DNA from: Pseudomonas helleri
GTDB lineage: Bacteria > Pseudomonadota > Gammaproteobacteria > Pseudomonadales > Pseudomonadaceae
Direction: 5' to 3'
DNA length: 64,000 nucleotides
Assembly: GCF_001043025.1 (NCBI RefSeq)
Contig: NZ_JYLD01000003.1
Location: 62,001 to 126,000, forward strand
The position numbers were made by a program, and so were the translations under genes. Positions 37,450 through 49,605 of the stretch are shown here, one piece after another. How positions within the stretch are numbered: the stretch's first letter is position 1; the number at the start of each line of letters is the position of its first letter. The notes below the pieces were generated by a model that was given only the letters and a program-made list of their open reading frames with translations, was not told the DNA's origin and made no database searches.

Positions 37450-38379
37450 ATGCGTATCGTCGTTGCACTGGGCGGTAACGCCCTTCTTCGTCGCGGCCAG
37501 CCCATGACCGCTGACAACCAACGCGAAAACATCCGTACGGCCACCGCCCAAATCGCCCGCGTCGCCCCTGGCAACGAACTGGTGGTGGCACACGGTAACG
37601 GCCCGCAAGTGGGCCTGCTGTCGCTGCAAGCCGCTGCCTACACTGACGTTGCACCCTACCCGCTGGACGTACTCGGGGCTGAAACCGAAGGCATGATCGG
37701 TTACATGATCGAGCAAGAACTGGGCAACCTGTTGCCCAAAGACGTGCCTTTCGCCACCTTGCTGACCCAGGTAGAAGTCGACCCCAAAGACCCGGCCTTC
37801 AAGAACCCGACCAAGCCGATCGGCCCGGTGTACAGCGAAGCTGACGCCAAGCGCCTGGCCGCTGAAAAGGGCTGGGACATTGCCCCGGACGGCGACAAGT
37901 TCCGCCGCGTGGTGCCAAGCCCCAAACCTAAACACATTTTTGAAATCCGCCCGATCAAATGGCTGCTGGAAAAAGGCACCGTGGTGATCTGCGCGGGCGG
38001 TGGCGGTATTCCGACCATGTACGGCGAAGATGGCAACCTCAAGGGCATTGAGGCGGTGATCGATAAAGACCTGGCCTCTTCCCTGTTGGCCCAACAACTC
38101 AACAGTGACCTGCTGGTGATCGCCACAGACGTCAATGCCGCCTTTATCAACTGGGGCAAACCTGACCAGAAAGGCATTGCTCACGCGCACCCGGACGAAC
38201 TGGAAAAACTCGGCTTTGCCGCCGGTTCCATGGGCCCGAAAGTCGAAGCGGCCTGCGAATTTGCCCGCAAGACTGGCAAGACTGCTGTTATCGGCGCACT
38301 GGCAGACATTGAAGCAATCGTTCAAGGTAAGGCAGGTACTCGAGTGAGCACCGAGAAATCGGGTATTACCTACTTTTGA
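37450..38379 (+). CDS. arcC: Carbamate kinase
   Basis: A 309-residue kinase that transfers phosphate from carbamoyl phosphate to ADP, making the ATP of anaerobic arginine fermentation. Motifs are [10 protein letters not shown] at residues 3-12, [12 protein letters not shown] near 46-57, [10 protein letters not shown] and [10 protein letters not shown] near 257. It is the last arc gene and is closed by a perfect 10-base hairpin. Confidence 0.96.
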   Translation: MRIVVALGGNALLRRGQPMTADNQRENIRTATAQIARVAPGNELVVAHGNGPQVGLLSLQAAAYTDVAPYPLDVLGAETEGMIGYMIEQELGNLLPKDVPFATLLTQVEVDPKDPAFKNPTKPIGPVYSEADAKRLAAEKGWDIAPDGDKFRRVVPSPKPKHIFEIRPIKWLLEKGTVVICAGGGGIPTMYGEDGNLKGIEAVIDKDLASSLLAQQLNSDLLVIATDVNAAFINWGKPDQKGIAHAHPDELEKLGFAAGSMGPKVEAACEFARKTGKTAVIGALADIEAIVQGKAGTRVSTEKSGITYF

Positions 38380-38383
38380 ACCC

Positions 38384-38409
38384 AAGGGCAGACCTGGCGG
38401 TCTGCCCTT
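38384..38409 (+). terminator. Hairpin at the end of arcDABC
   Basis: AAGGGCAGAC-ctggcg-GTCTGCCCTT begins four bases after the arcC stop. No clear T run follows, so it may be a terminator of weak type or a 3' stabiliser. Confidence 0.6.
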
Positions 38410-38436
38410 GATTACTTAGCCTCAAGGAGCAGCTCT

Positions 38437-38796
38437 ATGGCCTCGTTCGACCCCGGTCACCTGCATATCCGTCGCGCACCGCTGCAGCCGGGCGACTTTG
38501 GTTATGACATCACAATCGATTACCAGGTCGTTCAGGACCCCAAAGAAGGCAAGTCGATGCAGTTCGACATGCACGGCCAGATCAATGGCAAGGATTTCAA
38601 GGAATCGTTCACGCTGCCCAAGGACATGGCGTTCGACTTTGCCCGGGTAGGCTTCAAGATTGCCGTGAAAAACGGCATGCCAAAGAGTGCGACTATTTGG
38701 TCGATGCACAAAGAATACGACGAGATGTTCGAGGACGTCAGAAAACAACTTGGCCACGAATTGGGCGACCCGGTAAAACCCGAGCATCTGGAATAA
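38437..38796 (+). CDS. DUF5064 family protein, 119 aa
   Basis: A small soluble protein beginning MASFDPGHLHIRRAPLQPG with mixed beta strands (YDITIDYQVV, MQFDMHGQINGKDFKESFTL) and a C-terminal helix (MHKEYDEMFEDVRKQLG). It fits the Pseudomonas-restricted DUF5064 family, which has no known function. A CAAGGAG ribosome binding site precedes the ATG. It follows arcC by 57 bases after a hairpin and may be read through from the arc operon. Confidence 0.75.
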   Translation: MASFDPGHLHIRRAPLQPGDFGYDITIDYQVVQDPKEGKSMQFDMHGQINGKDFKESFTLPKDMAFDFARVGFKIAVKNGMPKSATIWSMHKEYDEMFEDVRKQLGHELGDPVKPEHLE

Positions 38797-38803
38797 CCCC
38801 CTC

Positions 38804-38873
38804 CTGTAGGAGCGAGCTTGTCTCGCGATCTTTTAAACGATCAAAAGATCGCGAGACAAGCTCGCTCCTGCAG
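38804..38873. repeat. REPIN between the DUF5064 gene and gcsR
   Basis: An inverted REP pair of the GTAGGAGCGAGC type; the right arm carries a CTGCAG variant in place of CTACAG. Confidence 0.93.
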
Positions 38874-38954
38874 AGCCGATGTGCGGCTCACATTTCACCA
38901 ATCCTCCCCGCCAAGGCATACTGGCCATCCCCTGGCTTAAGTTTTCTCGTTCCC

Positions 38955-40463
38955 ATGCGTATCCATGTCAGTTTTATCGACCGTGTCGGCATCACCCAGG
39001 AAGTTCTGGCGTTGCTCGGCGGGCGTAATCTCAACCTGGATGCCGTGGAGATGGTGCCGCCCAACGTCTACATCGACGCCCCGACCCTCAGCCCGCAAGT
39101 ACTCGACGAGCTGCGCGAAGCGCTGTTTCGGGTCAACGGCGTGCAGTCGGTGCGGGTGGTCGATATCCTTCCCGGCCAACGCCGCCACTTGCAACTCGAC
39201 GCCCTGCTCGCCGCCATGACCGACCCGGTACTGGCGCTGGACAGCGGTGGCCACGTGCTGCTGGCCAACCCGGCGCTGGTCACGCTGTACGGCCGTGACC
39301 CTACCGGTGAAAGCATCGGCGAGCTGTTTAGCGATCCCGGCCTGCTCAATGTGTTGCTGGAAAACGGCTTTCGCCTGCCGTTGCGCGAAGTGACGCTCAA
39401 CGGCCAGCCGCTGATGCTCGACGCCACGCCGATTACCGACGCCGGTGCCTTGCTCACGCTGTACCAGCCCAGCCGTATTGGTGAGCGGCTGGCCGCCCTG
39501 CATCACGACCACGCAGAAGGCTTTGACGCGCTACTCGGTGACTCCCCGGCGATCCGCACCCTGAAGGCCCGTGCCCAGCGCGTGGCGGCGCTGGATGCGC
39601 CCTTGCTGATTCAGGGCGAAACCGGCACCGGCAAAGAACTCGTGGCCCGCGCCTGTCATGCGATCAGCACCCGTTTTGCAGCGCCGTTTTTGGCTTTGAA
39701 CTGCGCGGCGCTCCCGGAAAACCTGGCCGAAAGCGAGCTGTTCGGCTATGCCCCCGGCGCCTTCACTGGCGCCCAGCGCGGCGGCAAACCGGGGCTGATG
39801 GAGTTGGCCAACCACGGCACGGTGTTTCTCGATGAAATTGCTGAAATGTCGCCCTACCTGCAAGCCAAGCTGCTGCGCTTTTTGAATGACGGCAGCTTTC
39901 GTCGGGTAGGCGGCGAGCGCGAGGTCAAGGTCAATGTGCGGATCCTCAGCGCAACCCACCGCAACCTGGAAAAAATGGTCAATGAAGGGACGTTTCGCGA
40001 AGACCTTTTTTATCGCCTGAACGTGCTGAACCTTGAAGTGCCGCCGCTGCGCGAGCGTGGCCAGGATATTTTGCTGCTGGCACGCGCGTTTATGCAGCAG
40101 GCTTGCACGCAGATCCAGCGCCCGGTGTGCCGCCTGGCACCCGGCACTTATCCGGCGTTGCTGAGCAATCGCTGGCCGGGCAATGTACGGCAATTGCAGA
40201 ACGTGATTTTCCGCGCGGCCGCGATCTGTGAAAGCACGCTGGTGGATATCGGTGACCTCGACATCGCAGGCACTTCGGTGGCCCGGCAAAGCGATGGCGA
40301 GATAGAAACCCTGGAGCTGGCGGTCGAAACGTTCGAAAAAGCCCTGCTGGAAAAACTCTACGTCAGCTACCCCTCAACTCGCCAATTGGCCAGCCGCCTG
40401 CAAACCTCGCACACCGCCATTGCGCACCGCCTGCGCAAGTACGGCATCCCGGGTAAAAATTAA
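38955..40463 (+). CDS. gcsR: GcsR-type TyrR-like sigma-54 activator of glycine cleavage
   Basis: A 502-residue enhancer-binding protein. The order is ACT domain (residues 1-72, IDRVGITQEVLALL), PAS domain (about 80-180), AAA+ domain with Walker A GETGTGKE at 221-228 and the sigma-54-contacting GAFTGA at 268-273, then a TyrR-type HTH (TRQLASRLQTSHTAIAHRLRKYG). ATG 38955 starts the ACT domain; open frame upstream runs through a REPIN and is rejected. Directly downstream are dyad operators, a -24/-12 promoter and gcvH-gcvP-sdaA-gcvT, as for GcsR (PA2449). PhhR is the closest alternative identity. Confidence 0.85.
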   Translation: MRIHVSFIDRVGITQEVLALLGGRNLNLDAVEMVPPNVYIDAPTLSPQVLDELREALFRVNGVQSVRVVDILPGQRRHLQLDALLAAMTDPVLALDSGGHVLLANPALVTLYGRDPTGESIGELFSDPGLLNVLLENGFRLPLREVTLNGQPLMLDATPITDAGALLTLYQPSRIGERLAALHHDHAEGFDALLGDSPAIRTLKARAQRVAALDAPLLIQGETGTGKELVARACHAISTRFAAPFLALNCAALPENLAESELFGYAPGAFTGAQRGGKPGLMELANHGTVFLDEIAEMSPYLQAKLLRFLNDGSFRRVGGEREVKVNVRILSATHRNLEKMVNEGTFREDLFYRLNVLNLEVPPLRERGQDILLLARAFMQQACTQIQRPVCRLAPGTYPALLSNRWPGNVRQLQNVIFRAAAICESTLVDIGDLDIAGTSVARQSDGEIETLELAVETFEKALLEKLYVSYPSTRQLASRLQTSHTAIAHRLRKYGIPGKN

Positions 40464-40502
40464 TCCAGAAAAGCCACATGTTCCGTATTGAATTCATTCC
40501 AG

Positions 40503-40520
40503 CGGAACGATTTCGATACA
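40503..40520. promoter_or_regulatory. Candidate GcsR operator 1
   Basis: CGGAACGATTTCGATACA; on the minus strand TGTATCG-AAAT-CGTTCCG. This resembles the TGTAACG-N4-CGTTCCG type site that I recall for GcsR, with one mismatch. Confidence 0.65.
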
Positions 40521-40583
40521 GGCACGCCAATCCTCAGTAACCCAAGGCTTTGATCCACTTGGATTTTTTAATTGCGCCAGCAC

Positions 40584-40601
40584 TGTAGCGATTTCGCTAC
40601 A
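40584..40601. promoter_or_regulatory. Candidate GcsR operator 2
   Basis: TGTAGCGATTTCGCTACA is an 18-base dyad with perfect 7-base arms around ATTT. Its layout equals operator 1 and its centre is 81 bases from it. Confidence 0.65.
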
Positions 40602-40665
40602 GCGTGATGAGTCAGTCATCTGCGAAACCAACCTAAGCCACTGATAAATAAGCCTTTTTATAAAC

Positions 40666-40681
40666 TGGCAACCATCTTGCA
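40666..40681 (+). promoter_or_regulatory. Sigma-54 promoter of gcvH
   Basis: TGGCAACCATCTTGCA matches the -24 (TGGCA) and -12 (TTGCA) elements with correct spacing. Transcription should start near 40693, leaving a leader of about 67 bases. Confidence 0.8.
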
Positions 40682-40759
40682 GTGATCATGGCAATTAGCT
40701 CGACCTGCACGAGCATTACACCTGTGACCACCAGACATGTCTGGCCCTGAGGAGTTTCG

Positions 40760-41143
40760 ATGAGCGAATTGCGTTTTACTGAAGACCACGAATGGCTGCG
40801 TGCCGAAGCCGATGGCAGCGTGACCGTTGGCATTACGGCTTTTGCGCAAAACGCTCTGGGCGATGTGGTGTTTGTTCAGTTGCCAGAGTTGCAGGCTTAC
40901 GACAAAGGCGCTGAAGCCGCCACGGTTGAGTCGGTCAAGGCCGCCAGCGGCGTGTACATGCCACTGGACGGTGAAGTCCTCGAACTGAACGCTAAACTCG
41001 AAGACAGCCCGGAACTGGTCAACGAGGATCCGCTGGGTGAAGGCTGGTTTTTTCGCTTTAAACCGGCTGATCCCGAGGCGCTCGGCAAACTGCTCACGCA
41101 GGACGCTTACGACCGCTTGATCAAAGCTCAAGACGACAACTGA
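40760..41143 (+). CDS. gcvH: Glycine cleavage system H protein
   Basis: A 127-residue lipoyl carrier. The lipoylated Lys60 is in [18 protein letters not shown] and the N-terminal FTEDHEWLR is canonical. GcvH carries the aminomethyl group from GcvP to GcvT. It is first in the operon, with a GAGGAG ribosome binding site and a sigma-54 promoter; gcvP follows after 10 bases. Confidence 0.96.
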   Translation: MSELRFTEDHEWLRAEADGSVTVGITAFAQNALGDVVFVQLPELQAYDKGAEAATVESVKAASGVYMPLDGEVLELNAKLEDSPELVNEDPLGEGWFFRFKPADPEALGKLLTQDAYDRLIKAQDDN

Positions 41144-41153
41144 GGAGCCGGCC

Positions 41154-44012
<2,859 letters not shown>

Positions 44013-44021
44013 TCCCGATCC

Positions 44022-44088
44022 GTAGGAGCGAGCTTGCCTCGCGATCTTTTGATCTTTTAAAAGATCGCGAGACGAGCTCGCTCCTACA
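44022..44088. repeat. REPIN inside the gcv operon
   Basis: An inverted REP pair of the GTAGGAGCGAGC type lies between gcvP and sdaA, where glyA2 stands in P. aeruginosa. Confidence 0.94.
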
Positions 44089-44130
44089 GGTTTTGCTTGC
44101 CAATTCATCTATAAGAAACCGGAGAACCCT

Positions 44131-45507
<1,377 letters not shown>

Positions 45508-45524
45508 TTTTCAAGGAGTCACGA

Positions 45525-46649
45525 ATGTCCACCGAACACTTGCTCATCACCCCGCTGCACGCACTGCACCTTGAACTCGGCGCCCGCATGGTGCCTTTTG
45601 CCGGCTATGACATGCCCGTGCAATACCCGCTGGGCGTGATGAAAGAGCACCAGCACACCCGTGAACAGGCCGGGTTGTTTGATGTTTCGCACATGGGGCA
45701 GATCCTGCTGACCGGCGCCGGTGCCGCCAAAGCACTGGAAACATTGGTGCCCGTCGACATCATCGACCTGCCGGTGGGCATGCAGCGTTACGCCATGTTC
45801 ACCAACGAGCAAGGCGGCATTCTGGATGACCTGATGGTTGCCAATCTGGGCAATGATCAATTGTTTTTGGTGGTTAACGCCGCCTGCAAGGCGCAGGACC
45901 TGGCGCACCTGCGCAAACACCTGGGCGCCCACTGCGAGATCCAGCCGCTGTTTGAAGAGCGCGCCCTGCTGGCCCTGCAAGGCCCGGCAGCGGTGAACGT
46001 GTTGCAGCGCTTGGCACCTGACGTGGCCAAAATGACCTTTATGCAATTTGAGCCTGTGACGCTGCTGGACGTGGCGTGCTATGTCAGCCGCTCGGGTTAT
46101 ACCGGTGAAGACGGCTTTGAGATCTCGGTACCGACAGCACACGCAGAAAAACTCGCCCGCGCGCTTTTGGCTGAACCTGAGGTTCAGGCCATTGGTTTGG
46201 GCGCACGTGATTCTTTGCGCCTTGAAGCCGGTCTGTGCTTGTACGGCCACGACATGAACGAAAAAACCACGCCGATTGAAGCCAGCCTGTTGTGGGCGAT
46301 CTCTAAAGCGCGCCGTGCCGACGGCCCGCGTGCGGGTGGCTTCCCAGGTGCTGACACCATTTTTACCCAGCAACAACAAGGGGTTGCACGAAAAAGGGTC
46401 GGCCTGCTGCCCCAGGAACGCACACCGGTGCGTGAAGGCGCCGAGGTGGTCGATGCACAGGGTAACGTCATCGGCACAGTGTGTAGCGGCGGCTTTGGCC
46501 CTACCCTGGGCGCACCGCTGGCCATGGCGTATCTGGACAGTGCATTCACCCCGATAGACACCGAGGTCTGGGCGATTGTTCGGGGTAAACGTGTGCCGAT
46601 GAAAGTGTCTAAACTGCCGTTTGTAGCGCAACGTTATTATCGGGGCTAA
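45525..46649 (+). CDS. gcvT: Aminomethyltransferase, glycine cleavage T protein
   Basis: A 374-residue folate-dependent enzyme that releases ammonia from aminomethyl-GcvH and forms 5,10-methylene-THF. Motifs are VPFAGYDMPVQYP near residue 25, DVSHMGQI near 54 and the YTGEDGFEI segment near 195. ATG 45525 has an AAGGAG ribosome binding site; an in-frame start 8 codons upstream overlaps sdaA. The stop codon falls in the loop of the operon terminator. Confidence 0.95.
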   Translation: MSTEHLLITPLHALHLELGARMVPFAGYDMPVQYPLGVMKEHQHTREQAGLFDVSHMGQILLTGAGAAKALETLVPVDIIDLPVGMQRYAMFTNEQGGILDDLMVANLGNDQLFLVVNAACKAQDLAHLRKHLGAHCEIQPLFEERALLALQGPAAVNVLQRLAPDVAKMTFMQFEPVTLLDVACYVSRSGYTGEDGFEISVPTAHAEKLARALLAEPEVQAIGLGARDSLRLEAGLCLYGHDMNEKTTPIEASLLWAISKARRADGPRAGGFPGADTIFTQQQQGVARKRVGLLPQERTPVREGAEVVDAQGNVIGTVCSGGFGPTLGAPLAMAYLDSAFTPIDTEVWAIVRGKRVPMKVSKLPFVAQRYYRG

Positions 46650-46665
46650 ACCCCGGGCTTTTTAT
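46641..46665 (+). terminator. Terminator of the gcv operon overlapping the gcvT stop
   Basis: CGGGG-ctaaa-CCCCG followed by GGCTTTTTA. The TAA stop codon is in the loop. Confidence 0.65.
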
Positions 46666-46666
46666 A

Positions 46667-46698
46667 CAGTTGTATGACACTTGCGTGCCATACAACTG
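46667..46698. repeat. Strong inverted repeat downstream of gcvT
   Basis: CAGTTGTATG and CATACAACTG form a perfect 10-base stem, extended by CAC/GTG around a TTGC loop. There is no T run. It could be an operator-like dyad or an RNA hairpin. Confidence 0.7.
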
Positions 46699-46801
46699 CC
46701 ACAAAACAGTGCGAAGTTTCGATAGTGAAAAAAGCACTTTAAACATGAAAACAATTGAACACCTCTATGAACACACTTTCTTTAACGCTGCCCACACCCC
46801 A

Positions 46802-46841
46802 CTGTAGGAGCGAGCTTGCTCGCGATCTTTTGATCTTTTAA
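46802..46841 (+). repeat. Single REP (half REPIN)
   Basis: CTGTAGGAGCGAGCTTGC and the GATCTTTT loop are present but the inverted arm is missing, as if truncated. Confidence 0.8.
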
Positions 46842-47085
46842 ATGCGTTGCTATAAGTGAACTACATGAGGTTATAAAGGGGTGTATTTAAGGGGCTTGTT
46901 TTTTTAATCCTGTTTTCGTAGAGTTTGACCACTGTGTTTGCATGGGTCGCTGGAATCGTGACCTGGGCAGTAGCTCTATGTTTGCTACAACCCGTTCTGC
47001 GTCTCTTACTTTCCTGCAACCCAGCACCAGTCCTCTTTCAACGTAAGGAGGCTGCCATTAATTGTTAGCGTCAAGGAATTAAGAA
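46842..47085 (+). promoter_or_regulatory. Long leader/promoter region of the cold-shock gene
   Basis: This stretch of 244 bases has no ORF. The part after about 46920 is pyrimidine-rich and likely transcribed as a long 5' UTR, as usual for csp genes whose leaders act as cold sensors. AAGGA near 47074 is the ribosome binding site. I cannot fix the promoter exactly. Confidence 0.45.
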
Positions 47086-47298
47086 ATGTCTCAACGTCAG
47101 AGCGGTACCGTCAAGTGGTTTAACGACGAGAAAGGTTTTGGTTTCATCACTCCGGAAAGCGGTCCGGATCTGTTCGTACACTTCCGTGCCATTCAAGGCA
47201 ACGGTTTCAAAAGCTTGAAAGAAGGCCAGAAAGTGACCTTCATCGCTGTTCAGGGCCAAAAAGGCATGCAGGCTGACGAAGTTCAAGCCGAAGCCTAA
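47086..47298 (+). CDS. CspA-family cold-shock protein
   Basis: A 70-residue OB-fold RNA/DNA chaperone. RNP1 reads KGFGFITP and RNP2 LFVHFRAI; the start [14 protein letters not shown] is standard. A strong terminator follows directly. Which csp paralogue it is (capB/cspD type) cannot be assigned from the window. Confidence 0.95.
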
Positions 47299-47313
47299 GC
47301 TTCTGTTCCACAA

Positions 47314-47346
47314 AAGCCTCTGATGCTGACATCAGAGGCTTTTTTA
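47314..47346 (+). terminator. Rho-independent terminator of the csp gene
   Basis: AGCCTCTGATG / CATCAGAGGCT (with a small loop) is followed by TTTTTTA. Confidence 0.92.
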
Positions 47347-47392
47347 TGGGCGCAATTTCGTAAGATGGGTTTTTCCTTCACGAGAGCCTGCC

Positions 47393-47881
47393 ATGTCGAA
47401 ACCACCACTTAGCCCCCAAGGCGACTTTCCCGCCGCCGGCCTGGGGCGCCGTCTGGCAGCCATGTTCTATGACTTTCTGCTGTGTACGGCCCTGCTGATT
47501 GTGACCACGTTTATCTACAAGCTGATCATGATGGGCTTTATCGGTGAAGCCAAAATGCGCGAGCTGACCGAAGCCGGGGCGCTGGATGGCGACCCGTTGC
47601 TCTCGACCATTTTGTTGTTTGTCCTGTTCGCGTTCTTTGCCAAGTTCTGGACCCACAGCGGCCAAACCCTGGGCATGCAAGTGTGGGGCGTGCGCGTGCA
47701 AAACGCCGATGGATCGGCGATCAGCCTGTGGCAAGCGCTGTTGCGCTTTATGGTGTCGATTGGTTCGTGGCTGTGTTTAGGGCTGGGGTTTATCTGGTCT
47801 GTGTTCGATAAACGCAAGCGCACCTGGCACGACATATACTCCGACAGCCAGTTGGTTCGCATCCCTAAACAGAAGAAATAA
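47393..47881 (+). CDS. RDD family inner membrane protein
   Basis: A 162-residue protein with the RDD signature GLGRRLAAMFYDFLLCTALL at residues about 15-34, a second hydrophobic segment (LLSTILLFVLFAFFAKFW) and a third (FMVSIGSWLCLGLGFIWSVF). The C-terminal KRKRTWHDIYSDSQLV is typical. The family function is unknown, possibly transport. It ends at a bidirectional terminator. Confidence 0.88.
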   Translation: MSKPPLSPQGDFPAAGLGRRLAAMFYDFLLCTALLIVTTFIYKLIMMGFIGEAKMRELTEAGALDGDPLLSTILLFVLFAFFAKFWTHSGQTLGMQVWGVRVQNADGSAISLWQALLRFMVSIGSWLCLGLGFIWSVFDKRKRTWHDIYSDSQLVRIPKQKK

Positions 47882-47918
47882 AAAAAGCCCGTATCTCGCG
47901 ATACGGGCTTTTTATTTT
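47882..47918. terminator. Bidirectional terminator RDD gene / mucD
   Basis: AAAAAAGCCCGTATC-tcg-CGATACGGGCTTTTT: the stem GCCCGTATCg / cGATACGGGC has A and T runs on both sides and can serve both convergent genes. Confidence 0.92.
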
Positions 47919-47956
47919 TGCTGTGTCTCTGTGGTCACTGCCGTTTGCTGGAGAAA

Positions 47957-48002
47957 CGGGTTGCTGCGCAACCCTTCGCAGCCTTCGGCAGCGACTACAA
48001 GG
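47957..48002. repeat. Degenerate repeat downstream of mucD
   Basis: On the minus strand it reads TTGTAGTCGCTGCCGAAGG then CTGCGAAGGGTTGCGCAGC, resembling the CCGTAGTCGCTGCCGAGG stretch at about 56844-56875. It also contains a GGGTTG / CAACCC hairpin. Confidence 0.5.
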
Positions 48003-48007
48003 GTTGG

Positions 48008-49423
48008 TTACTCTGCCAGCTTGAAGGTAATGAAGCTGGCGCGGCCCTGACGCAGTACACGCATTGAGACCGAACGATTTTTTGGCAATGCCTTGGCAAT
48101 TTCAGTGAATTGCTTGGCATCGGTAATCGCCTGGTTGTTCAGATGAGTGATCACGTCACCCGGTTGCAGACCAATCAACGCCGCAGGACCGTCCTGTACG
48201 TCTTTGATGATCACGCCACCTTTGATGTCGTTGGCTTTCTTCTGCTCGTCGGTCAAGTCAGCGACAGCGACGCCCAGACGGTTGCTGCTTTGCTCAGCAC
48301 CGGTCAGGCCAGCCATCTCCTTGCCTTCATCCGGGATAGCGCCCACGGTGAGGTCCAGGGTTTTGCGCTTGCCGTCACGCACCACTTCAAGGGTGGCTTT
48401 GCTACCGGCTTTCAGCGCGCCTACCAGGTGCGGCAGGTCGGCCGACATGACGATCGGCTGGCCATTCATGCTCAGGATCACGTCACCTACTTGCAGACCG
48501 CCTTTGGCAGCCGGGCCGTTGTCCAGTACTTGAGCAACCAGCGCACCGGCAGGTTTTTCCAGACCGAAGGATTCCGCCAGGTCTTTATTGACCTCTTGAA
48601 TCACCACGCCCAACCAGCCACGGCTAACCTTGCCGCCGGCTTTGAGTTGGTTGGAAACGTCCATGGCCACATCGATAGGGATCGCGAACGACACGCCCAT
48701 AAAGCCACCGGAACGGGTGTAGATCTGTGAGTTGATGCCGACCACCTCACCTGCCAGGTTGAACAGCGGGCCACCGGAGTTACCCGGGTTGATTGGCACG
48801 TCAGTCTGGATGAACGGCACATAGCTTTCATTCGGCAGGCTGCGGCCGATGGCGCTGATGATGCCTTGGGTGACGGTGTGGTCAAAGCCGAACGGCGAGC
48901 CGATCGCTACCACCCATTGACCGGCCTTGAGGTCCTGAGACTTGCCCAACTTCAGCACCGGCAGGTTTTTGCCATCAATTTTCAGCAGGGCCACATCGGA
49001 ACGCGGGTCGGTACCGACCAGCTTGGCTTTCATTTCGCTGCGGTCAGACAGACGCACGATGATTTCGTCAGCGTCAGCCACTACGTGGTTGTTGGTCAGG
49101 ATGTAGCCGTCCGGGGAGATGATAAAACCCGATCCCAGCGATTGAGCTTCGCGCTGACGCCCACCTTGGCCACCGCCCATGCCTGGCGGCATGCCGCGTT
49201 CAAAGAAATCACGCAATCCCGGCGGCAAGCCTTCGAGGTCTGGCATGTTCGAGACTTTGCGGTCCGGCAGCTTTTGCGTCGTACTGATGTTGACGACGGC
49301 GGGTGATGCCTGCTCGACCAACTGCGTGAAGTCGGGCAACTGCGCTTCAGCCAGCGCGGGCACTGCCTGGCCGAGCATCAGCACGGCAGCAAAAATGGGT
49401 AAGTAAGACTTCAATCGAGGCAT
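48008..49423 (-). CDS. mucD: Periplasmic Do-like serine protease MucD
   Basis: A 471-residue DegP/HtrA protease. A signal peptide ends near PALAEA (residue 26). The catalytic triad is His113 in NNHVVADAD, Asp143 in RSDVALLKID and Ser216 in NPGNSGGPL; two PDZ domains follow (about 265-355 and 375-465). MucD degrades misfolded envelope proteins and restrains AlgU. It is downstream of mucB; mucC is absent and the next gene is not lepA. Confidence 0.95.
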   Translation of the reverse strand: MPRLKSYLPIFAAVLMLGQAVPALAEAQLPDFTQLVEQASPAVVNISTTQKLPDRKVSNMPDLEGLPPGLRDFFERGMPPGMGGGQGGRQREAQSLGSGFIISPDGYILTNNHVVADADEIIVRLSDRSEMKAKLVGTDPRSDVALLKIDGKNLPVLKLGKSQDLKAGQWVVAIGSPFGFDHTVTQGIISAIGRSLPNESYVPFIQTDVPINPGNSGGPLFNLAGEVVGINSQIYTRSGGFMGVSFAIPIDVAMDVSNQLKAGGKVSRGWLGVVIQEVNKDLAESFGLEKPAGALVAQVLDNGPAAKGGLQVGDVILSMNGQPIVMSADLPHLVGALKAGSKATLEVVRDGKRKTLDLTVGAIPDEGKEMAGLTGAEQSSNRLGVAVADLTDEQKKANDIKGGVIIKDVQDGPAALIGLQPGDVITHLNNQAITDAKQFTEIAKALPKNRSVSMRVLRQGRASFITFKLAE

Positions 49424-49605
49424 TGGTTTACAGCTCCCGTTAATAGCCAGCAGGGTTGTGCAATGAGTCCCAAAAACTTAAGCCAGCATAGACCGGTTTT
49501 TGGGCGGACCAGAAACAAACAAGGTCAGAGCCCATTAGGCACTGACCTTTGTAAAAAAAATGAAAAAAACAATTTGAAATGTTCACCGCTCATTTCAGTG
49601 TTCCA

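Larger units (their letters stand above)
40464..40759 (+). promoter_or_regulatory. gcvH promoter/enhancer region
   Basis: This gene-free stretch of 296 bases holds two dyad operators, a possible degenerate third half-site (TGTTCCG at 40479) and a sigma-54 promoter. The architecture of upstream activator sites about 65-180 bases before a -24/-12 element is that of an enhancer-driven promoter. Confidence 0.75.
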
